From: Amborella trichopoda
Taxonomy: Eukaryota > Streptophyta > Magnoliopsida > Amborellales > Amborellaceae
DNA length: 64,000 nucleotides
Assembly (NCBI RefSeq): GCF_000471905.2
Contig: NW_006494916.1
Location: 141,988 to 205,987 of the forward strand
Direction of reading: 5' to 3'
A program made the position numbers and the translations under genes. Below the pieces are notes generated by a model, which saw only the letters and a program-made list of their open reading frames with translations, did no database searches and was not told the DNA's origin. Of this stretch, positions 56,515 through 64,000 are shown in pieces. The first letter of the stretch is position 1. Every line of letters starts with the position of its first letter.

Positions 56515-57066
56515 ATGAGGCAGACCAAATGCTTCCTTAGGGGTCTAGAAGGAGACGACGAGCACCTAAGTCAGTCCGCTGAAGGAATCTCATCCACCCA
56601 AGCAAAGACGGATCCATCTTCAAGCTTCTGTTCCCACGAGGCCTGTCACATGATCCAGGTTCATGAAGTGTCACCCAGCTCGGGGCAAGTACCGAGCGAC
56701 CCCAGTAGCAAGGTCATGGATTCCCCGTTCAAAGCCGACCCCTTCATTCATTGCTCTTGCCAGAGACCAGAAATCGTCTCTCATGCTGGGCCTCTTCTAG
56801 AAGTAGAAATGACAGGATCTTGTGTCTCTGCACTCGAGATTGATGAGAAGCATCCTGAATCCTTAGACAAGGAGTTACAAGATGCTCCAGAAGAGTGGGA
56901 AGAAGGTGGTCATTCCACAGTTGATGAGCTTGAAGAGATAAACTTAGGGGATGAAGTAGATTTTAGGCCAACTTTTCATCTCGACAAAGATGACTTCAGC
57001 AGAGAAAGAAAATTACATCTCCCTCCTCCGAGCAAACAACGACGTATTCGCCTGACATTATCATGA
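56515..57066 (+). CDS. Region D spacer frame leading into RT (183 codons)
   Basis: Open, acidic and Ser/Pro-rich. SHEACHMIQVHEVSP matches the sequence before protease in copy A, but the frame then runs directly to the RT lead-in ELEEINLGDEVDFRP (about 56930-56965). The whole protease is therefore missing here without breaking the frame. The N-terminal Met is probably internal to the polyprotein. Confidence 0.65.
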   Translation: MRQTKCFLRGLEGDDEHLSQSAEGISSTQAKTDPSSSFCSHEACHMIQVHEVSPSSGQVPSDPSSKVMDSPFKADPFIHCSCQRPEIVSHAGPLLEVEMTGSCVSALEIDEKHPESLDKELQDAPEEWEEGGHSTVDELEEINLGDEVDFRPTFHLDKDDFSRERKLHLPPPSKQRRIRLTLS

Positions 57067-57835
57067 GATGCCCGGTCCAGACCCTCAAATCTTTATCCAT
57101 CACCTAGGTTTTGACCCAACCATCAGACCCATGAAGTAGAAATCGAGGAGGTTAAGACCCGACCTCGAGATGCAAATCGATGCTGAGGTGAACAAGCTCA
57201 GGCAAGCTGGATTCATACGAGAAGTCAAATATCGAAGATTGATGGCGAATGTAGTTCTAGTCAAGAAGAAGAATGGCCAAATTAGGGTCTGTATTGACAT
57301 TCGTGACTTGAATACCGCTTAACCCAAAGATGACTTCCCCCTGCAATTCATCGAGATGCTTGTTGATTGCACGGCTCATTACCAAATCTTGTCCTTCATA
57401 GATGGATATTCTGATTATAATCAAATCAGGATGGCACTAGAAGATGTGTTTTGCTACACCGTGATGCCTTTCGGGTTAAAGAATGAGGAGGCCACTATGT
57501 TTCTAATCCTAAAAGGTGTCTTTTGCTACACTATGATGCCTTTCGGGTTAAAGAATGTCGGTGCCACGTACCAACGAGCCATGATGACCATCTTCAAGGA
57601 TATGATTCACAAGGAGGCTGAGTGCTATGTGGATGACCTGGTGGTGAAGTCTGAAATAAATGACAATCATGTACAGGACCTCAAAAAGGTATTTGAACGG
57701 TTGTGGTATCACCATATCAAGATGAATCCCTTAAAATGCGCCTTTGGTGTACGCACGAGAAAATTCTTAGGATTCATCGTGAGGTACCATGGGCTGGAGA
57801 CCCGAGCCAGTTAAAAGCAAGGCCATTCAGGACAT
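57067..57835 (+). pseudogene. Region D reverse transcriptase with internal duplication
   Basis: RT blocks in order: AEVNKLRQAGFIREVKYR, VVLVKKKNGQIRVCIDIRDLN, LSFIDGYSDYNQIRMALED, MPFGLKN and YVDD (57626-57637), then HHIKMNPLKCAFGV and KFLGFIVRYHGLE. An extra copy of the VFCYTVMPFGLKN segment (57446-57484) sits before the genuine one (57518-57556). Stops and shifts occur at about 57065, 57105, 57138 and 57320; the part 57356-57814 is open for 152 codons. Confidence 0.85.
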
Positions 57836-58328
57836 GCCATTGCCTACGATCCTCCATGAATTGCGGTATCTTCAAGGATAGCTCTCCTACATTCGGAGGT
57901 TCATCTCAAACCTCCCAAGACGATGCAGGCCCTTTTCACATCTCCTAAAGAAGGACACTCCCTTCATATGGGATGAGGCGAGCCAAGCTGCACTCGATGA
58001 TATCAAGCAGTACCTGTTGAATCCTCCTATACTCTCTATGCCAGTGTTGGGAAGGCCTCTCATCCTATACGTGACCGCTCTTGATGAGTCATTCGGAGTG
58101 CTCCTAGCACATAACAATGATGGGGGGAAAGAGACAGCACTCTATTATGCAGGGAGTCGAAAAGAGTTACCCTCTCATCGAAAAGATGTGCCTAGCCTTG
58201 ATTTTCGCAATACAGAAGATCCGCCATTATTTGCTCAGTCATGAGGTCATGTTAATCTCAAAGGCTGACCTAGTCAAGTTCCTTATGATACGGCCATGCC
58301 TGTCAGGACTTTTTGCCAAGTGGGCATT
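57836..58328 (+). pseudogene. Region D RT connection / first RNase H domain
   Basis: Across frames: YIRRFISNLPRRCRPFSHLLKKDTPF, RPLILYVTALDESFGVLLAHN, then PLIEKMCLALIFAIQKIRHYLLSHEV and LVKFLMIRPCLSG. This is the usual Ty3/gypsy tether and RNase H region. Frameshifts near 58115 and 58170. Confidence 0.7.
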
Positions 58329-58612
58329 AGGACCCCCTTTGTGATATATATAGAATGCTCTAGGATTGCGTAGGATTCTTTAGCTACCACAACGGCGGTC
58401 AAAGTTAACCAACCCTAGCTCCTTAAGAGAGGCCGAGAACTCTCTCCATTATCTCTAGTGTGGCTTGAAAGAAAGCAAGACTCTTTTTGGGCAAGACAAT
58501 AAAGGAACTTGCCCTTTGACATCAAGGGATAAGAGCAGATTGCTGGCGATTACTCGGAGAGGGTTCTCGAACCAGGGTTCCAATCAAATAGAGCGCAGAG
58601 CTATTTATTGTT
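58329..58612. other. Insertion of about 270 bp inside the RNase H region of D
   Basis: Copy A reads straight through this point. Here, after LAKWAL, an unrelated block begins (GGACCCCCTTTGTGATATATA) and ends near GCGCAGAGC, after which family text resumes (FDITYVPQK, about 58621). I see no inverted ends, poly(A) or coding frame. A B-box-like word (GGTTCCAATC) near 58580 is too weak for a SINE call. Confidence 0.5.
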
Positions 58613-59290
58613 GATGATGTTTGACATCACGTATGTTCCACAGAAGGTAGTAAGATTCAAGCCTTAACAAACTTTCTCGCAGCTCACCCAGTCCCTTCGG
58701 AACCTCCCCTATCAAGTGATCTACCAAATGAAGAAGTTTTATGTATGACATTAACTCAGCCAAGGGAGATGTACTTCTACAGAGCATTCTAGTCTGATAG
58801 AGGAGGAGCAGGAGTCGTATTCCTTACCCTTGATAGTGGAATGATTCCTCTATCCTTCTCACTAGGAGAGGCATCCTCCTATAACGAAGCCGAATATCAG
58901 GCCCTCATAATCAGGTTGGAGATCGCTCAGGAGCTAGACTTAGAATAGCTAAACATCTTCGACGATTCTAGGCTCGTCATTCGACAGCTTAAAGGGATTT
59001 ATGACGTAAGGAATGAAACTCTCAAGCTTTATCATGACATGAGTTTGATGATTTCTCCCTGAGTCATATGCTTGGAAGGCTAAACTCGCTAGCAGATGCC
59101 CTCCGAAAACTCGGGGCCACCATTCAACTATCTTCATTAGGGCCCACGCCAGTTTGGGTAATAGAATGGAGGAATGTCGACTTAAGAACTGACGTTGATG
59201 CAGATGATGAGAGGGATGTCTTACCTGAATGCCCGCATTACCCATTCGGAGCACTCCTTGCAGTCAAGGATGTTATGAAGGCATAGCACG
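58613..59290 (+). pseudogene. Region D second RNase H domain
   Basis: Tat-type extra RNase H. The first catalytic Asp (in the FDGA box) is replaced by Tyr at 58778 (MYFYRAF). The Glu in NEAEYQALI (about 58880) and the Asp in FDDSRLVIRQL (about 58960) remain. The C-terminal part LGRLNSLADALRKLGA and DDERDVLPECPHYPFGALL follows (59068-59286). Stops at about 58665, 58790, 58948 and 59060. Confidence 0.7.
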
Positions 59291-60624
59291 CAGTATCTCG
59301 AAGCAAAGAATTCAAAGCGGATAAGCAAGAACCTGAATTCTTTGACCTGATGTGTGAAGAGGTAGAATAAGTGGAAGACTAGAGGGAGCCTATCATGAAT
59401 TTCGTGAAGTGTGGAAGGCAGCTTGAGGATTGAGCGGAACTCAATGGCATATGACAGATGTCTACCAACTACACCCTTCTCGATGGGGATGTTCTCTTTC
59501 GTTGATCATTTGATGGAAGTCTCCATAGATGTGTCGACACGCAAGAAGCAAGAAAATACTCAAAGAAGTGCATTCAGGTATTTTTGAGCTGCATCAGTTC
59601 GGCCCCAAGCTCTACGAATGCATACGCAGACTCGGCTATTACTGATCTTCAATGGTCGCTGAAGCCCAAAACTATGCTAAAAGATGTCAGGTGTACACTC
59701 AACCCTCATTCATCAACCCCCGGAGCCTCTCCATCTTACAGTAACATCATGACCCTTTTCTCAGTGGAGTATGGATATTGTAGGACCCATCGACCCTCCT
59801 TCTGCCTTGGGTCATGCCTTCATTCTAACCGCGACATATTACTTTTCCAAGTGGACCAAGGCGGTCCCTCTCAAGTAGGTTCCAGGGACCGTTGTGGCCA
59901 ACTTTATGCGTCACCACATTATATACCGGTTTGGGGTTCTAGATCAAATAATCTCTGGTAATGGCTCTCAGCTCAGAATCCATCAAGTTGATCACCTAGT
60001 CAACCAGTTCGGCTTCGAGTGGAAATACTCGACTATGTATTACAATTGAGCTAACGGGTTAGCTGAGGCATTCAACAAAACCCTATCTGGGGTGCTCTGG
60101 AAATCAGTTTCAAAGTCAAGGAAGATTTGGCATGGAAAGCTGCCTGATGCTCTGTGGGCCTATCACATCACCACCCGCAATGCTACAAACTCTAACCCTT
60201 ATTCCTTAGTCCACGGAGGTGAAGCGGTTTTACCTCTTGAAGTTCAGATACCTTCACTCTGTGTCGCTATACATCAGAGACTAACAAAGATGAAAGGGTC
60301 AAGCTCCGATATCAGGAGTTGCATGCCCTTGACGAAAAGAGACTAGAAGCTCAGCAGAACCTCGAGCTCAACCAGGGGAGAATGAAGAGAGCCTTTGACA
60401 AATCTGTTAAGGTTCACTCCTTTGTTCATGGAGACTTAGTCTTATCAGTCAAGAGACCGATTGTCATGCATGGGTGCCGCAAAGGAAAGCTCAAACCCAA
60501 GTGGGAAGGGCCGTTCTTAGTAAAAAAGGTCACACCAAATGGGGCCTATATACTGGCAAACTCAGACAGAGGAGAGGCAATGCCCCCTATCAATGGACGA
60601 TACCTAAAGAAGTATTATCCCTGA
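59291..60624 (+). pseudogene. Region D integrase
   Basis: Zinc-binding HHCC domain: His 59571, His 59592, Cys 59695, but the second Cys is Tyr (59704). Catalytic core: first Asp in MDIVGPID (59774) kept, second Asp lost (SGNGSQ, Gly at 59957), Glu kept (LAEAFNKTL, 60065). The C-terminal part is well preserved: LPDALWAYHITTRNATNSNPYSLVHGGEAVLP, and the 60319-60624 frame with KVHSFVHGDLVL, GRKGKL-like GCRKGKLKPKWEGPFLV and NGRYLKKYYP, which ends at a natural-looking stop. Intact integrase would insert cDNA; this one has lost a catalytic residue and has several stops. Confidence 0.8.
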
Positions 60625-60840
60625 TGTATCCCTAAAATGCGTTACGTGCAGTAAAAAGAAGAAAATGGAACAAAAGAATATTAAGTGGAATCAAACCCAC
60701 TTATTCCAAGACCCCCACATGAATCACGAGCAAGAATGGGGCTACACAAAGGTCCATTTCTCTCTTTATATGAAATTCTCTTTCCTCCCTTTCATATCAG
60801 CGACAAAGAGGCTGACTCTATATCTTTCTAGCTCAAAATA
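60625..60840 (+). other. 3' untranslated region after region D integrase
   Basis: Non-coding sequence between the end of pol and the antisense remnant. Two CT-rich words near 60760-60800. Nothing else seen. Confidence 0.5.
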
Positions 60841-61130
60841 AATTCATTTCTTTCATTGCATTAAAAAGAGTAACAAGCCACAATACAAACCCCCATTACT
60901 AGGGAAGTTACAAAGCTCTTGTGTCTGAGGACAAGAGGACAGTTACAGGCCAAAAGGAAACGCCCGTCTCATGAAGAAGAAGCAAAACCACTAGAGAAAT
61001 GCTCTCCTCATAAAGAAAAAACAAAACCACCAAAGAGGATAGTTACAACCCAAAAAGAAGTAGCCAATCATTCCCAAGTCAGCTTCAATTCACTTGACGG
61101 GGCATGGCTAGCTTCCAATGAGCCGGCCAT
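60841..61130 (-). pseudogene. Region D remnant of the antisense gene
   Basis: Minus-strand ATG at 61130 opens MAGSLEASHAPSSELKLTW and stops after 20 codons. MAGS and its place 8 bp from the LTR start match the antisense gene of region C (MAGS, ATG 44296). The rest is short and ends near 60841, where A-rich sequence resembling a 3' UTR lies. The domain-bearing part is deleted. Confidence 0.55.
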
Positions 61131-61254
61131 GATGGATTCGTTTCCTCTAAAACAACATGGACTTCACTGTTGTGTTGGAGGACTTGGCTTCCAACGTACA
61201 TTGCGGCATGACTTCCCCATTTGCCCTCACTCTTGGCTCCCACAAGGCATCCCC

Positions 61255-61460
61255 TTCCATGGTCATCACCGCACGTAACTCAATGCCATGTGAGATCATC
61301 GCCGTGCGCGACTCAACACTGAGTGCAGCCGTCACCGTGCGTAACATGATGTTGCGTTCTACCATCACCATGGGCAGACCAACACCACGCGAGGCCATTG
61401 ATGTGAGCGGCATGCTTCCTAGCATGGCTATCGCTGCACGTGGTCTAGGGACACGCGAAG
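61255..61460 (+). repeat. ATCACCGTGCG minisatellite in LTR 2f
   Basis: About 6-7 units of 27-33 bp on the theme GTCATCACCGCACGTAACTCAATG / ATCGCCGTGCGCGACTCAAC. It sits where LTR 2d has the AGCGTCGATTGAG array, so the array position is conserved but the unit is not. Confidence 0.65.
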
Positions 61461-62276
61461 GCAACTCTGCATGTGACTTAATGTCATCCATGCCCTTGAA
61501 GTGCCTCGGTTCTCAGTGTTCCCAATTTCTAGGGGGCATTGACTCCCACACCATTTGGTTTCCCCAGTCGTTGCTCCTCGCCGATGGTTTACCTTCTCAC
61601 GACCTTTTGCCTTCCCTACAACCCTCTGGGTTTCGTCGAAAAAACTCCTCTTCCCGCTGGAAATCCTCGCCCCCTACTGGTGCTGCCTATCCAAGTCAGA
61701 AAAACCTCTGCTAGCCGAAAATCCCTGTCTGACCCTTTTTTCCCCTTTTCTGACATTCGAGAATATTACGAAAACCACCGGAGATCTGCAAAAATATTCC
61801 CTGTGGCCCTGTGGGTCTCCCTTCTCCCTGTTTTCGCACTTCATTAGCTTGCCATGAACTCGTTGGAATTCCACTAAGCTTCTGGTGAGCCCACTGCTGC
61901 TCCTCCTTCTTCTCTTCCAAAAACTAGTGGACCGTCAGCTCCCCTTACTTCTCTGCAATCTTCTCTCCAGCCACAAGACTATCGAAACCACACTCGAAAG
62001 CTCGGCAGAAGCACCACTGCAAATCTTGTTAAGGCTCTGAGAAGCCCTGATTCCACCTCAGAAAGCCTTGACACTCTCTCAGAGCATTCACAAGCATGGT
62101 ACAAACCTCATGACCTGCTGAAGTTCACTAGAAAGCCCTTGAAGGCCTGTTTGCTGCAAACTTTGACCTTAAAACTCTCGCCGGAATTCTCTTATCATAA
62201 GCTCAGGCTCTCTAAGTCTCTAGAAACTGTTTAATTGTTTTAGCCTTCAGTAAAACAGTAGAATGGGGTTTTCGCC

Positions 62277-62284
62277 CTTTTATA
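62277..62284 (-). promoter_or_regulatory. Minus-strand TATA box of the antisense gene (LTR 2f)
   Basis: Reads GAGTATAAAAGGGC on the minus strand, about 1,154 bp upstream of ATG 61130. Downstream AACCCCATT is shared with the site in LTR 2d. Confidence 0.5.
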
Positions 62285-62399
62285 CTCAGCAGCACCACAA
62301 ACTGCCCCTTGACAAATCCGAAACAGAACTTTAGTCCCCAGCTCCTAACGGCAATAAGATCGGGGCTGGGCGGGTCAAGCCGAGACCCGAAAAGGATAT

Positions 62400-62595
62400 T
62401 GTTGTGCCCCTCCTAAAAGAGCCATCACCGTGCCCTTCGTAAAACAAGTCGTCGCTGCACCCTTTTTCAAAGAAGCCATCGCCACGCCTTTCGTAAAAGA
62501 AGCCGTCATCGTTCCCTTCGTCAAAGAAGTCGTCTTCGTGCCCTTCATTACAGAAGCCGTCGTCGGCCGCCTCATCAAAAGGCTATCACCGTGTG
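62400..62595 (+). repeat. 30-bp minisatellite in LTR 2f, in-frame 10-residue repeat
   Basis: Six units of 30 bp on the theme GAAGCCATCGCCACGCC plus TTTCGTAAAA. Because the period is a multiple of three, the plus frame (62430-62774) reads a 10-residue repeat, PFVKEAV(I/V)V. I see no start context or conservation in LTR 2d, where a 42-bp array takes its place, so I regard the frame as incidental. Confidence 0.65.
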
Positions 62596-62809
62596 CCACA
62601 TCAAGGGGCTTAACGCTGTGTGAGCAACATCTAGTCCAAATATTGCGTGCGCCCTCCAACACTTGGTGTCGTGATTATGCCATGACACTCCCATCGGGAC
62701 CATTGTCTTGCCGTCTCAAGAAGTTCATTCCCTGCACCACAGTCTCACTCCACGAGGAGTCAAGTTTCCGGTGACAGCTCTATTCCCCATGGAGTTGCAT
62801 TCCTGCACC

Positions 62810-63510
62810 AGCCATGGTCCACACTACATGACCTTGAACCGCATAGTCATGGTCCGCACTACATGATCACAAACTTCACAGTCATGGTCCTCACAACATG
62901 ACCATAAACTGCACAGCCATTGTACGCACTGCATGACCTTAAACTCTACAGCCATGGTCCGCACTGCATGACATTAAACTGCACAGCCATGGTCCACACT
63001 GCATGACCTTAAATTGCATAGCCACGGTCCATGTTGCATGACCTTAAACTGCACAGCTGTGGTCCATGCTACATGACCTTAAACTGCACAACCATGATCT
63101 GCACTGCATGACCTTAAACTGCACAGCCATGGTCTGCACTACATGACCTTAAACTGCACAGCCATCGTCAGCATTACATGACCTTAAATTGCACACCATG
63201 GTGTTCACTTCATGACCTTAAACTGCACGGCCATGGTCTGCACTGCATGACCTTAAACTGCACAGCCATGGTCTGCATTGTGTGACTTTAAACTACATAG
63301 CCATGGTCCGCACTGCATGACCTTAAACTGCACAACCATGGTCCACACTGCATGACTTTAAACTGCATAGCTATGGTTCGCACTGCATGACCTTAAACTG
63401 CTCAGCCATGGTCTGCACTGCATGACCTTAAACTGCACCGCTAGGGTCCTAGCTGCATGACTTTGAACTGCGTAGCTATGGTCTGAGCTACAAGACCTTA
63501 AAACTATGAT
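62810..63510 (+). repeat. TGCATGACCTTAAACTG minisatellite of LTR 2f (about 19 units)
   Basis: Highly regular 35-36-bp units: TGCATGACCTTAAACTGCA then CAGCCATGGTCCGCAC. This is the most homogeneous array in the window, so it expanded or was homogenised more recently than those in 2a and 2d. A frame in reverse (63358-63576) is array artefact. Confidence 0.85.
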
Positions 63511-63819
63511 GCATGTACCTATAGTAAAACGATAAACAACGCATACGCATGACTTAAAATTGTGAAATTGATGCACCCCTTCGCCAGGTGTATTCCATCT
63601 ACATCCACTGCGGGGTTAGGCGTATGCAAAAGAAAAAGGGAGTCACACTTATCATCTTAATCCCCCTTGAAGTCCGCTTCCTCTCACCACTCCTTGTTGG
63701 GCCACCATCTTCATCTAAATTTCTCTGCTGGCGTATAGCCTTAACTATCCTTATCCACAGGGAGTCAAATTGCTATCCACAGACCTATTCCCCATGCAGC
63801 TTCATCTACATGGCGATCC

Positions 63820-64000
63820 ACACAAGGGTCCATACTGCATGACCGTAACTGCACAGCCATGGTCAAAACTATATGACCTTAAACTGTAGCGATGGTCTAG
63901 TTGCACGGCCTTAAACTACCTAGTCCTAGCTTCATGACTTTAAACTGCATTGCCATGGTCCAAACTATATGACCTTAAACTGTAGTAGAGATCTAAGTGC
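63820..64000 (+). repeat. Second block of the same minisatellite, cut by window end
   Basis: Four to five more diverged units of the TGCATGACC / TATATGACCTTAAACTGTAG type after a 250-bp unique block. In LTR 2d only this second block exists (46250-46600), so the large first block is specific to 2f. Confidence 0.65.

Larger units (their letters stand above)
54336..61137 (+). mobile_element. Internal region D of family 2 (gag, RT, RNase H, integrase; no protease)
   Basis: The most complete pol in the window, but with no leader, no primer site and no protease. It ends in a short antisense-gene remnant next to LTR 2f. Confidence 0.8.
61138..64000 (+). repeat. Family-2 LTR 2f, 5' part, cut by the window end
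   Basis: Begins at the position equal to 44311 in LTR 2d (TCGTTTCCTC against TGGTTTACTC). It has the same plan: CGCCG-type array, long antisense leader, minus-strand TATA (62277-62284), a second array, the TGCATGACC array, a unique block (63600-63830 equals about 46090-46260 in 2d), and the start of a further array. The sense promoter lies beyond the window. Confidence 0.7.

Noticed and set aside
58480..58600. Possible tRNA or SINE (B-box-like GGTTCCAATC)
   Set aside because: No A-box at the right distance and no cloverleaf pairing found by eye.
62430..62774. 114-codon frame with a 10-residue PFVKEAV repeat
   Set aside because: Period of 30 bp keeps the frame open. There is no counterpart in LTR 2d and no start context.

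Overview
The window looks like a repeat-rich flowering-plant nuclear chromosome. The evidence is AT-rich flanking DNA with small inverted-repeat transposons, one intact plant-type first exon of an NAD(P)-dependent reductase, and about 58 kb of nested, decayed Ty3/gypsy LTR retrotransposons. I see no complete host gene, rRNA, tRNA or CRISPR. Nearly every element reading frame is broken. Family assignments come from reading motifs, not from database searches.

Layout. 1-6117 is AT-rich host-like DNA: a possible transcript leader with telo-boxes (1-345), two MITE-like elements (1494-1878, 5347-5720), a fold-back element (4700-5250) and, on the minus strand, exon 1 of a DFR/CCR-like reductase (3831-3943). 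6118-11112 is copy A of a Tat/Ogre-like element (family 2): gag tail, protease, RT, RNase H, then an LTR stub. 11113-16615 is an unrelated gag-only element (family 1) with a 2.15-kb 5' LTR, a tRNA-Met-type primer site, a broken gag, and a dimeric tandem array where pol should be. Its 3' LTR is cut off by family 2.

16616-64000 is family 2. A minus-strand LTR (2a, 16616-22775) abuts head-to-head a plus-strand partial LTR (2b, to 25651). Then follow internal region B, a shortened LTR (2c, 32692-34717), internal region C, a full-length LTR of about 7.1 kb (2d, 44311-51398), a 0.7-kb unrelated spacer, another shortened LTR (2e), internal region D, and the start of a last LTR (2f, from 61138). B and C share one LTR, so they form an LTR-internal-LTR-internal-LTR tandem. 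B and C keep gag and protease but have lost RT and integrase. D keeps gag, RT, RNase H and integrase but has lost protease.

Two features stand out. (1) Each family-2 LTR that retains this part of U5, except 2e, carries 0.65-0.9 kb of tandem units of about 50 bp. Each unit is an inverted repeat, and both arms often change together between units. (2) The 3' end of the element carries a long antisense gene (about 3.6 kb in C) with a plant-mobile-domain-like region and a coiled-coil tail. Its ATG lies 15 bp outside the LTR start. A minus-strand TATA box sits inside the LTR about 1,155 bp upstream, at nearly the same distance in C and D. The LTR therefore looks like a bidirectional control region.
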